From positions 1-25,110 of the forward strand of contig UQWK01000029.1 in assembly GCA_900544725.1 (NCBI GenBank): DNA of 25,110 nt, written 5' to 3'. This DNA comes from an uncultured Collinsella sp. Lineage in GTDB: Bacteria; Actinomycetota; Coriobacteriia; Coriobacteriales; Coriobacteriaceae. Of the stretch, positions 1 through 5,635 are shown piece by piece. Numbering within the stretch: the first letter of the stretch is position 1; the number at the start of each line of letters is the position of its first letter. The notes under the pieces are model-generated. The model ran no database searches and was not told the origin of the DNA. It saw only the letters and a program-made list of their open reading frames with translations. The translations under genes and the position numbers were made by a program.

Positions 1-307
1 TGCGACACATCTGGTGTGTCCATCCTCGCAGTATCCGGTTCTCAAGGTGCACGCCTGGCGGCTGATCCGGTCCGACCGGGCCGCGCGGCAAGGAGATATA
101 TTGCCAGACCGCGAAGCCCTGTGGGACGTCAATTCCACTCTTCACAAGTCCTACACAACATATCGCTTTCTATTGGTAATAGAAAGACTGGTGCGAATCT
201 TCCGCACGTATCAGATGATGACCCTTTGGTTCAGGAATATATAGAGATCGGTCACCTGTAGGTGTCTATCTACCCGCGCTTTTAGCAATGTAAACCGCGC
301 TTCAGAT
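1..307 (-). other. Gene-free stretch, possible rRNA-operon leader on the minus strand
   Basis: I see no credible coding region here; the short open frames on the plus strand have no ribosome binding site or recognisable protein. Read on the minus strand, positions about 20-50 contain CTTGAGAACCGGATACTGCG. This resembles the TTGAGAACT-type antitermination/processing sequence found before 16S rRNA or in rRNA spacers of Actinobacteria. Because a translation-operon terminator lies just to the right, an rRNA operon starting left of the window is a reasonable inference. A weak minus-strand promoter candidate is TAGACA (263-268) with TATATA (238-243), spacing 19. A short palindrome (CACCT GT AGGTG, 253-264) lies between these boxes. 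The rRNA assignment is from memory of such leaders and is unproven. Confidence 0.3.
166..186. repeat. Perfect 9-bp inverted repeat
   Basis: CTTTCTATT, then GGT, then AATAGAAAG: perfect 9-bp arms with a 3-nt loop. It lies in the gene-free stretch left of the infC operon terminator. It has no U-tract, so it is more likely an RNA hairpin in a leader or a protein-binding palindrome than a terminator. Function unknown. Confidence 0.6.
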
Positions 308-344
308 AAAAAGAGGGAGCGCCGCGCACAACGCGACACTCCCC
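308..344 (-). terminator. Rho-independent terminator of the infC-rpmI-rplT operon
   Basis: On the minus strand GGGAGTGTCGCG pairs with CGCGGCGCTCCC (12 pairs, including G-T wobbles) around a short TTGTG loop. The sequence then reads TCTTTTT at the left end. It starts about 20 nt after the rplT stop codon, as expected for an operon terminator. Confidence 0.85.
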
Positions 345-364
345 TAGCGATTCAAGAGAATCTA

Positions 365-724
365 TTAGGCCTCGAGAGCCTTCTTGGCGATGGTAGCCAG
401 CTCGTTGAAGGACTCGATGTCCTCGTAAGCCATCTGAGCCAGGACCTTGCGGTCGAGCTCGATGCCGGCAACCTTCAGGCCGTGCATGAACTGAGAGTAA
501 GAGATGTCGTTCAGGCGAGCAGCAGCGTTGATACGAGTGATCCAGAGAGAGCGGATCTCGCGCTTCTTGTTGCGGCGATCACGATACTGATACTGCAGGG
601 AGTGCTGGACCTGCTCTTTAGCATGCTTGTAAGTACGCGAAGCGGCACCGTAGTAACCCTTCGCACGGTGCATAACGGTACGGCGCTTCTTCTTGGCGGC
701 AACAGCGCGCTTAATACGTGCCAT
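365..724 (-). CDS. rplT: 50S ribosomal protein L20 (bL20)
   Basis: This 119-residue protein matches bL20 in length and sequence: an N-terminal basic extension (MARIKRAVAAKKKRR) followed by the GYYGAASRTYKHAKEQV region and the conserved RDRRNKKREIRSLWITRINAA block. bL20 binds 23S rRNA early in 50S assembly. In several bacteria it also represses its own operon by binding the infC leader or the rpmI-rplT mRNA. The gene is third in infC-rpmI-rplT, separated from rpmI by 46 bp, and has an AGGAG about 10 nt before its ATG. A strong terminator follows it. Identification is secure; autoregulation here is inferred from the family. Confidence 0.98.
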   Translation of the reverse strand: MARIKRAVAAKKKRRTVMHRAKGYYGAASRTYKHAKEQVQHSLQYQYRDRRNKKREIRSLWITRINAAARLNDISYSQFMHGLKVAGIELDRKVLAQMAYEDIESFNELATIAKKALEA

Positions 725-770
725 GTTCTATCAACTCCTAGACGGTAAAACGAAAAACGGGAACGCGAAC

Positions 771-962
771 TTAGGCGAGACGCGACTTGATGACCTTGCG
801 GTCGGCAGCGGCGATCTCGGTCTCCTGACGGAAGCCACGCTTACGCTTGGTGGACTTCTTGCTCAGGATGTGGCTCTTGAAAGCCTTGGCGCGCATAAGC
901 TTGCCGGTACCAGTCTTGCGGAAACGCTTCTTGGTGCCGCTGTGGGACTTCATCTTAGGCAT
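771..962 (-). CDS. rpmI: 50S ribosomal protein L35 (bL35)
   Basis: A 63-residue, highly basic protein with the typical bL35 start MPKMKSHSGTKKRFRKTGTG and the SKKSTKRKRGFRQ block; bL35 is usually 64-66 residues. It is a small 50S subunit protein. It lies between infC (32-bp gap) and rplT (46-bp gap) in the near-universal infC-rpmI-rplT order. The ATG at 960-962 is preceded by AAGGAG six nucleotides upstream, so the start is well supported. Confidence 0.97.
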   Translation of the reverse strand: MPKMKSHSGTKKRFRKTGTGKLMRAKAFKSHILSKKSTKRKRGFRQETEIAAADRKVIKSRLA

Positions 963-994
963 GAAATACTCCTTAATCGGTTACAGAACACTAG

Positions 995-1549
995 TTACTT
1001 GGTATCGCTTGCCGCTTTATCCTCATCGAAGGCGCCCTTAATCGGGGCGAGCAGCATAAGCATGTTACGGCCTTCCATCTTAGGCTTGGACTCGACCGTA
1101 GCGTAAGGCTTGAGATCCTCGGCGAGACGCTCGAGAACGTTAAGACCCTGCTCCGGGTGAGCCATCTCACGGCCGCGGAACATGATGGTGATCTTAACGC
1201 GTGCGCCCTTCTTGAGGAAACGCAGAACGTGGCCCTTCTTGGTCTCGTAGTCGCCAACGTCGATCTTGGGTCGGAACTTCATTTCCTTGACCTCGACCTT
1301 GGACTGGTTCTTACGAGCGGCCTTGGCCTTCATGGCCTGCTGGTACTTGAACTTACCGTAGTCCATGACCTTGCAGACCGGCGGCTCCGCGTTGGGAGCG
1401 ATCTCGACCAGGTCGAGACCTTGATCGTCGGCGACGCGCTGGGCATCGCGGATGGCGAACAGGCCGAGCTGAGAGCCATCGACGCCAATCAAACGGCACG
1501 AAGATGCAGTGATCTCGTCGTTGATGCGGGTGTCATCAGACTTAGCTAT
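995..1549 (-). CDS. infC: Translation initiation factor IF-3, probably starting at AUA
   Basis: IF-3 binds the 30S subunit, checks the start codon-initiator tRNA pairing and prevents early 50S joining. The protein has the expected N domain (TRINDEITASSCRLIGVDGSQLG), a lysine-rich linker (AMKAKAARKNQSKVEVKEMKFRP, around residues 75-95) and a C domain. Start choice: an in-frame ATG at 1562-1564 lies inside ATGGAGGT and has no Shine-Dalgarno upstream. In contrast, that GGAGGT is itself placed 7-8 nt before an ATA at 1547-1549, giving (M)AKSDDTRIND and 184 residues. Non-AUG starts (AUU, AUC, AUA) are a known hallmark of infC and let IF-3 repress its own translation. I therefore choose ATA; the ATG alternative adds five residues. 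First gene of infC-rpmI-rplT, under an attenuator-like leader. Confidence 0.93.
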   Translation of the reverse strand: MAKSDDTRINDEITASSCRLIGVDGSQLGLFAIRDAQRVADDQGLDLVEIAPNAEPPVCKVMDYGKFKYQQAMKAKAARKNQSKVEVKEMKFRPKIDVGDYETKKGHVLRFLKKGARVKITIMFRGREMAHPEQGLNVLERLAEDLKPYATVESKPKMEGRNMLMLLAPIKGAFDEDKAASDTK

Positions 1550-1727
1550 TTTCCCTACCTCCATTCATAAAAAAATAACCCGGCACTTCTTTGCAACCAG
1601 GTCGTACACATAGACATCCTCGGTATGAGGAAGGGAATCTAGGTTGTATGACCAGTCAGCTGCTCATCTGGCGCCAAAAGGTGGGAACCCTCGGGTTCCT
1701 CTTTAGGGCATTGCGGGAACAACGCCT
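1550..1727 (-). promoter_or_regulatory. infC mRNA leader
   Basis: About 180 nt of untranslated leader lie between a candidate promoter (1733-1741) and the infC start. It contains a hairpin with perfect 7-bp arms, GGAACCC and GGGTTCC (1684-1699). A CAACC segment (minus strand, 1642-1646) could pair with GGTTG (1594-1598). It ends with a terminator-like hairpin and a run of seven T. This layout fits an attenuation-type infC leader such as the L20 leader of Firmicutes, but I cannot confirm membership of any RNA family. Confidence 0.45.
1569..1602 (-). terminator. Attenuator-like terminator just upstream of infC
   Basis: On the minus strand ACCTGG (1597-1602) pairs with CCGGGT (1578-1583), one pair being G-T. 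A TA and seven consecutive T (1569-1575) follow, ending about 20 nt before the proposed infC start codon. A terminator inside a leader, directly before the first gene, suggests premature termination control. The stem is short, with a 13-nt loop, so its strength is uncertain. Confidence 0.5.
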
Positions 1728-1732
1728 TGCGA

Positions 1733-1741
1733 ATAATAACA
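1733..1741 (-). promoter_or_regulatory. Candidate extended -10 promoter for infC
   Basis: The minus strand reads TGTTATTAT, which is a TGn extension plus a TATTAT hexamer (5/6 to TATAAT). No good -35 is visible upstream. The position would give a leader of about 180 nt before infC. Confidence 0.35.
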
Positions 1742-1771
1742 CGTACCGCGCGTTATCACATTACGTACACG

Positions 1772-1792
1772 AAAAAGGGGGCCTTGACCCCC
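1772..1792 (-). terminator. Terminator in repeat copy 1
   Basis: On the minus strand GGGGG, a six-base loop, CCCCC and then TTTTT. It is a copy of the tRNA-Leu terminator with one base change that shortens the stem from six pairs to five. Confidence 0.65.
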
Positions 1793-1813
1793 TTGAACGC
1801 TCACTTGCATGTA

Positions 1814-1836
1814 TGGTGCCCGAGGCGAGACTCGAA
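1814..1836 (-). pseudogene. tRNA-Leu 3'-end remnant
   Basis: The 23 nt are identical to the 3' terminus of the intact tRNA-Leu at 1998-2020: CCA end, discriminator, acceptor strand and half of the T arm. No D arm, anticodon arm or 5' acceptor strand is present upstream. It is therefore a fragment and cannot be a working tRNA. Such fragments are typical of attachment-site duplications or of partial tandem duplication. Confidence 0.8.
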
Positions 1837-1951
1837 GGGCCTTCGCTTCGCGAAGCCCCGGGCTTCGGGCGCATGGCGCCCTCGCCACGCTCCGCTACAA
1901 ACAGGCCACAGGCCTGTTTGCTTAACGCTCCGCGCGCTCACGCGAGTTCGG
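1837..1951. other. Palindrome-rich spacer between the two tRNA-end copies
   Basis: There is no gene. The 115 bp hold several perfect short palindromes: GCTTCGCGAAGC (around 1845-1856), GGGCGC ATG GCGCCC (1867-1881) and AAACAGGCC ACA GGCCTGTTT (1899-1919). None is followed by a T-run. This may be a remnant of an inserted element or an intergenic repeat family, but the sequence alone does not decide. Confidence 0.55.
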
Positions 1952-2020
1952 CACGAAAAAGGGGGTCTTGACCCCCTTGAACGCTCACTTGCATGTATGG
2001 TGCCCGAGGCGAGACTCGAA
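1952..2020 (-). repeat. Direct repeat copy 2: 3' end of intact tRNA-Leu plus terminator
   Basis: Partner of the copy at 1768-1836, with 68 of 69 bases identical. This copy is continuous with the complete tRNA gene. Confidence 0.9.
1956..1976 (-). terminator. Rho-independent terminator of tRNA-Leu
   Basis: On the minus strand GGGGGT, CAAG loop, ACCCCC, then TTTTT. It begins 22 nt after the CCA end of the tRNA. Confidence 0.85.
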
Positions 2021-2084
2021 CTCGCACGTTGTTGCCAACGGTGGATTTTGAGTCCACTGCGTCTGCCAATTCCGCCACTCGGGC
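1998..2084 (-). tRNA. tRNA-Leu (anticodon CAA)
   Basis: On the minus strand the gene begins GCCCGAG and ends CTCGGGC-A-CCA, giving a perfect 7-bp acceptor stem with an encoded CCA. The anticodon arm is GTGGA, loop CTCAAAA, TCCAC, so the anticodon is CAA and reads UUG leucine codons. The TTCGAGTC T-loop sequence is present. The extra GTTGGCAAC stretch forms the long variable arm of a class II tRNA. Total length 87 nt. It lies 39 bp after the transglutaminase-like gene on the same strand and may be co-transcribed with it. A terminator follows. Confidence 0.97.
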
Positions 2085-2123
2085 ACGTAATGCGTGAGTT
2101 AGTTTATCACAGCTTTCTGTTGA

Positions 2124-3557
2124 TTAGTCCGAAAATGGAACTTCGAGCATTTCGATGAGCTCGACCGAACGGAGCATCTCTCGCTGACGGCATCCACGAC
2201 CGTCGACCGAGACCTCCCCCATCTGGTTATCATAGGGGTCCTCGCGCATACCGTCGAAAGAGGGCTCAAACTCTGACTGGAATCGATTGTTGGCCACCAT
2301 ACGCCACGGGTCGAGATTGCCAAAGTAGTGGCGACGACGCCACTCCTCCCCCATCCTGCGTGCCGAGGAACCAAACGATACGTCGGCGTTAAGCCAACCG
2401 GTCTGTGGCGTATAGAACTCAGCCCAATCGTGCGGCCCCACCGAATCGGGCGCAACATACAGACCGCTCTGCCAACGGGCAGGAACGCCCGCAATGCGGC
2501 ACATGGTGATAAACGTGAGCGCCATAACGCCGCAATCGCCGCGGAGCGAATGCGCACAGTCGTCGGCAATAGATCCCAAAAGCAGGTACGGTGGCTGATA
2601 GCGATAATCTATATGCTGCGTCAGGTAATCATAGATAGCACGGGCGCGATCGAGCGAATCTTCGAGCCCGTCAATGACACGGGCTGTCAGCTGCTGTAGA
2701 TACGGCGTGAATGCAATGTGCGGACAATCCTCGGAGGTGTCCACGGTCAGCGGCGCGTCCATGCAAGGATGCGCCGGAAGCGCACCCCCATAGATATCGC
2801 GATAAGCGGCATCGATTTGATAGCGATAGGTCACCGAGAAAGAGCGCTCACTCGAAGAAGACCACGAGGCGGTACGCGCCGAAGCGCTCGCGGGAGCAAC
2901 AGCACCCTCCGGCGTCATATCGAGAACCTCGATATGAGACTGCTGGCGGCAGGCAGCGGCAACGGGTAGCCATGCGCGAACAGTCTCTCCCTCCAGAGCC
3001 CCGGGAACAGACACGGATGCCTTAAGCGTGATGACGCGAGTCAACCCGTTTTGCAACTCCATCTCCCTGAGCATCTGGTTACGCAGCGCGATGCCGTCCG
3101 TAGAATCGGGACGCAGGCCCGGAACCTCTTTGGGGTACACGCGAAGCGAATCGAGGAAGTTATCGAGAACGAACAGCTCGCCATCGATAAAGCGCCAGTC
3201 AATACGCTTACGATTAATCAGGTCATCAAACTGCTCTTCGGTAAACTCAGGCCACTCCTCGCGAATCATCGCAATAGCCTGATCGCGCGACACCGAAAAA
3301 TGAAGCGGCGTCTCGAGCATGCGATACCGCTCGGCACGAACACAAGCAGCCAGCGAAGGCCCAGGGCTCTGCTCCAAAAGGCAATCGCAGGCAGCAACAG
3401 CCTGCGTCAAATATCCGGCATCCTTGAGACGAAGAATCTCGGGCGGCAGTCCAATATCGAGATGACGAAAGTCATCACAGCAAACATCAACAGAGCAACC
3501 AACAGGACCCTCGTCAATAACCTTCCCATCCGAAGGCAACACATCAATAACAGCCAT
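2124..3557 (-). CDS. Transglutaminase-like superfamily protein
   Basis: A 477-residue protein with a transglutaminase-core domain in its C-terminal half. It shows the catalytic triad in order: Cys in RGDCGVMAL (about residue 341), His in PHDWAEFY (about 376) and Asp in WLNADVSFG (about 392). The N-terminal half is mostly helical and unrecognised; no signal peptide or membrane span is visible. Members of this bacterial family are papain-like cysteine proteases or related hydrolases, usually of unknown substrate. Start choice: the first ATG (3591-3593) has no Shine-Dalgarno and overlaps a TACAAT box. The ATG at 3555-3557 has TTGGAG six nucleotides upstream and gives MAVIDVLPSDGK. Next gene downstream is tRNA-Leu. 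The substrate cannot be inferred. Confidence 0.8.
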   Translation of the reverse strand: MAVIDVLPSDGKVIDEGPVGCSVDVCCDDFRHLDIGLPPEILRLKDAGYLTQAVAACDCLLEQSPGPSLAACVRAERYRMLETPLHFSVSRDQAIAMIREEWPEFTEEQFDDLINRKRIDWRFIDGELFVLDNFLDSLRVYPKEVPGLRPDSTDGIALRNQMLREMELQNGLTRVITLKASVSVPGALEGETVRAWLPVAAACRQQSHIEVLDMTPEGAVAPASASARTASWSSSSERSFSVTYRYQIDAAYRDIYGGALPAHPCMDAPLTVDTSEDCPHIAFTPYLQQLTARVIDGLEDSLDRARAIYDYLTQHIDYRYQPPYLLLGSIADDCAHSLRGDCGVMALTFITMCRIAGVPARWQSGLYVAPDSVGPHDWAEFYTPQTGWLNADVSFGSSARRMGEEWRRRHYFGNLDPWRMVANNRFQSEFEPSFDGMREDPYDNQMGEVSVDGRGCRQREMLRSVELIEMLEVPFSD

Positions 3558-3591
3558 ACCAAACTCCAAGTCATTAGAACGCTTGAAGTCC

Positions 3592-3597
3592 ATTGTA
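3592..3597 (-). promoter_or_regulatory. Candidate -10 box for the transglutaminase-like gene
   Basis: TACAAT on the minus strand (5/6 to consensus), with TTGGGG 18 bp upstream as a weak -35. Transcription would start about 28 nt before the preferred ATG (3557) but after the upstream ATG (3593), which supports the shorter protein. Confidence 0.4.
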
Positions 3598-3696
3598 GCG
3601 AGATAAAAAAGAAAGCCCCAACAAGGGAGCCATCAACACCGCCGAACGGTAGTCAAAAAATGAATTCAGCTCAGTAACCCTGCGGCGTTAAACGAA

Positions 3697-3788
3697 GGAA
3701 GCCCCGTCCCCCGGAACTGTTTCCTTGGCGCGACTTCTGGCGAAGCCAGGTGAGCGCAAAGGAAACAGTGTAGGGGGACGGGGCTTCC
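3697..3788. repeat. 92-nt near-perfect long hairpin downstream of fba
   Basis: Outer arms GGAAGCCCCGTCCCCC (3697-3712) and GGGGGACGGGGCTTCC (3773-3788) are exact inverse complements over 16 bp. Inside them ACTGTTTCCTT and AAGGAAACAGT pair over 11 bp, then GCGC with GCGC, then CTGGC GAA GCCAG at the tip. Almost the whole 92 nt folds into one rod. It sits 20 bp past the fba stop and could block transcription, but there is no T-run on either side. The design resembles a REP/MITE-type intergenic palindrome more than an ordinary terminator. Confidence 0.85.
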
Positions 3789-3808
3789 GGCGGGAAGTTT
3801 AGCGACGC

Positions 3809-4675
3809 TTACGCCTTGTTGACGGAGCCAAACTCCTCCATGAGCTCCTTGGTGCGGGCAACGATGTTGTCGCGACCAGGCTTGAGGAGCTTGCGGGGGT
3901 CGAAGCCCTTGCCCTGCTGATCCTTGCCAGCCTCGATGTACTCGCGGACGCCCTTGGCGAAGACGAGCTGCAGGTCGGTGTTGACGTTGATCTTGGAGAT
4001 GCCCAGGGAAATGGCCTTCTTGATCTGATCCTCGGGGATGCCGGTGCCACCGTGCAAGACGAGGGGCAGGTCGCCAGTCTGGGCCTTGATCTCGCCCAGG
4101 CGCTCGAAGGAAAGGCCAGCCCAGTCGGCGGGGTACACGCCGTGGATGTTGCCGATGCCGCAGGCGAGGAAGTCGACGCCCAGGTCAGCAATCTGCTTGC
4201 ACTCAGCGGGGTCAGCGAGCTCGCCGTTGGAGGTCACGCCGTCCTCGGTGCCGCCGATGCCGCCGACCTCGGCCTCGATGGACATGCCCTTGGAGTGGGC
4301 AAGCTCAACGAGCTCCTTGGTGCGGTCGAGGTTAAGCTGGAAGGTCTCCTCGTGAGAGCCGTCATACATGATGGACGTGAAGCCGGCCTCGATGCACTTG
4401 AAGCAGTCCTCGTAAGAACCGTGATCGAGGTGAAGGGCGACGGGAACGGTAACGCCCGTGGCCTCGACGGCAGCCTTGACCATGTCGGCGCAGACCTTGA
4501 AACCGCCCATCCACTTAGCGGCACCAGCGGTGCACTGAAGGATCAGCGGAGACTTGGCCTCCTCGGCGGCCTGGAGAATAGCCAGGGTCCACTCGAGGTT
4601 GTTGGTGTTGAAGGCACCGAGAGCGTACTTGCCGGCCTCGGCCTTCTTGAGCATGTCTGCTGCGTTGACGAGCAT
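3809..4675 (-). CDS. fba: Class II fructose-bisphosphate aldolase
   Basis: A 288-residue zinc aldolase that splits fructose 1,6-bisphosphate into DHAP and glyceraldehyde 3-phosphate in glycolysis (reverse in gluconeogenesis). Visible family landmarks are the catalytic Asp and zinc His in LHLDHGS (84-85), the glycine-rich VGGIGGTEDG segment, zinc-ligand His in GNIHGVYP (178), zinc-ligand His in VLHGGTGIP (208) and the phosphate-binding NVNTDLQ. The length matches the Bacillus-type class IIB branch; tagatose-bisphosphate aldolase is a closely related alternative. Start: the ATG at 4673-4675 is preceded by AGGAGG eight nucleotides upstream; an upstream in-frame ATG would add an unrelated 32-residue tail. 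Monocistronic, with its own promoter candidate, followed by the 92-nt hairpin. Confidence 0.95.
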   Translation of the reverse strand: MLVNAADMLKKAEAGKYALGAFNTNNLEWTLAILQAAEEAKSPLILQCTAGAAKWMGGFKVCADMVKAAVEATGVTVPVALHLDHGSYEDCFKCIEAGFTSIMYDGSHEETFQLNLDRTKELVELAHSKGMSIEAEVGGIGGTEDGVTSNGELADPAECKQIADLGVDFLACGIGNIHGVYPADWAGLSFERLGEIKAQTGDLPLVLHGGTGIPEDQIKKAISLGISKINVNTDLQLVFAKGVREYIEAGKDQQGKGFDPRKLLKPGRDNIVARTKELMEEFGSVNKA

Positions 4676-4715
4676 AAAAGAAACCTCCTGTAAGGTTGCT
4701 CCGATAACGCCTGAG

Positions 4716-4743
4716 ATTTTACCACGGCGTACCCGAGCATAAA
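4716..4743 (-). promoter_or_regulatory. Candidate fba promoter
   Basis: On the minus strand an extended -10, TGGTAAAAT (TAAAAT at 4716-4721), lies 16 bp after TTTATG (4738-4743). It would start transcription about 35 nt before the fba ATG. Confidence 0.45.
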
Positions 4744-4764
4744 CGTTCGTTTGTTCATGAATAT

Positions 4765-4838
4765 CGTCCAAACAGACTTTTTTGACCGTTTGCCTTACGG
4801 AATCGACCCGTTGGGGAAAATAACTTGACGTTTGGACG
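4765..4838. repeat. Separated inverted repeat upstream of the fba promoter
   Basis: CGTCCAAAC (4765-4773) and GTTTGGACG (4830-4838) are exact inverse complements, 56 bp apart. They lie upstream of the candidate fba promoter. Spaced half-sites like these could bind a regulator by DNA looping. No known operator consensus is recognised. Confidence 0.4.
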
Positions 4839-4867
4839 TTTCTCGTGCTTCAAAGCCGACTATTAAG

Positions 4868-5551
4868 CTACATCTGCATGAAAGGGTTCTGCATGAGCTC
4901 GCGTGCCATGGTGGTCGAATCGCCATGGCCGGTTAGGCAAACGGTATCGGGCGGAAGAAGCCGGGCGAGCTTGGAGAGCGAGCGCAGAATCGCCGCCTCG
5001 TCTCCGCCGGAAAGGTCGGTACGGCCGTGACTGCCCGGGAATAGCGTGTCACCCACAAAGGCGATGCTTCCCTGCTCGGTGGCGGCGAACAGGACAATGC
5101 CACCCGGCGTATGCCCTGGCGTCTCGATCACCTGCAGGCAGATATCGCCCACCTCGATAGCATCGCCCTCGGCGAGCAGGCACGTCGGCTCCCCGGGGTC
5201 AGGCGTCTCAATGCCCCACATAGCTCGCTGTTCCTCGATATTCGCATGCGGCACCGCCACATCCTTAGCACACAGCTCATACTGGCAGCCCTCGCCAACG
5301 GTGGTTCGCACGCCGGAAACACCACCAACATGATCGGCATGGCCATGAGTGCATACGGCGCCAAGCACGCGTACGCCGGGATGCTCGGCCCGAATATGCT
5401 CCACCAAGCGCTCGCCTTCCCATGCGGGGTCGATAATCACGCACTCATTGTCCGAAATAACAGCATAGCTATTGGTCTGAATGGGACCGTTTACGAGCGT
5501 CTCGATCTCGACCGATCCCTTGGGAGTTACATCCAAGGACACAGCACTCAT
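4868..5551 (-). CDS. Metallo-beta-lactamase-fold hydrolase (glyoxalase II-like)
   Basis: A 227-residue member of the metallo-beta-lactamase fold. It has the metal-binding THGHADHVGG motif (His69, His71, Asp73, His74), a later TPGHTPGG, the FVGDTLFPGSHGRTDL loop with the bridging Asp, and a final TGHGDSTT. This pattern is that of the hydroxyacylglutathione-hydrolase-like (GloB) branch. Small stand-alone members of Gram-positives often act on other thioesters, and substrate is not predictable here. ATG at 5551 has AGGAG six nucleotides upstream. It follows rel by 84 bp, with a strong hairpin in the gap, and may be the distal gene of the recJ-rel operon at reduced level. Confidence 0.88.
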   Translation of the reverse strand: MSAVSLDVTPKGSVEIETLVNGPIQTNSYAVISDNECVIIDPAWEGERLVEHIRAEHPGVRVLGAVCTHGHADHVGGVSGVRTTVGEGCQYELCAKDVAVPHANIEEQRAMWGIETPDPGEPTCLLAEGDAIEVGDICLQVIETPGHTPGGIVLFAATEQGSIAFVGDTLFPGSHGRTDLSGGDEAAILRSLSKLARLLPPDTVCLTGHGDSTTMARELMQNPFMQM

Positions 5552-5571
5552 GTCCCTCTCCTCTCTATAGA

Positions 5572-5599
5572 ACTCGAGGCATCAAATGATGCCTCGAGT
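5572..5599. repeat. Perfect 13-bp hairpin between rel and the MBL-fold gene
   Basis: ACTCGAGGCATCA, AA, TGATGCCTCGAGT: 13 perfect pairs with a minimal loop, in the 84-bp gap between rel and the downstream hydrolase. The minus strand continues TTCTATAG, so there is no clear U-tract. It may be an RNA-processing or partial-termination site, or a dyad operator. Confidence 0.6.
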
Positions 5600-5635
5600 G
5601 TAGCGAATATCGATAATGTGGCACGTTCGTCGCGA

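Larger units (their letters stand above)
1768..1836 (-). repeat. Direct repeat copy 1: tRNA-Leu 3' end plus terminator
   Basis: This 69-bp segment is repeated at 1952-2020 with a single mismatch (184-bp offset). It carries the last 23 nt of tRNA-Leu and its downstream terminator, but not the rest of the tRNA. After position 1836 the sequence departs completely from the real tRNA. Confidence 0.9.

Noticed and set aside
14..261. Two short plus-strand frames at the left end
   Set aside because: No ribosome binding site or protein-like composition; the region looks like a non-coding leader.
1768..2020. CRISPR-like spaced repeat
   Set aside because: Only two units, and the repeat is explained by the tRNA 3' end and terminator. 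No other array-like pattern was seen in the window.
1591..2158. Overlapping plus-strand frames across the infC leader and tRNA-Leu region
   Set aside because: They run through a tRNA gene, two terminators and a repeat, and resemble no protein.
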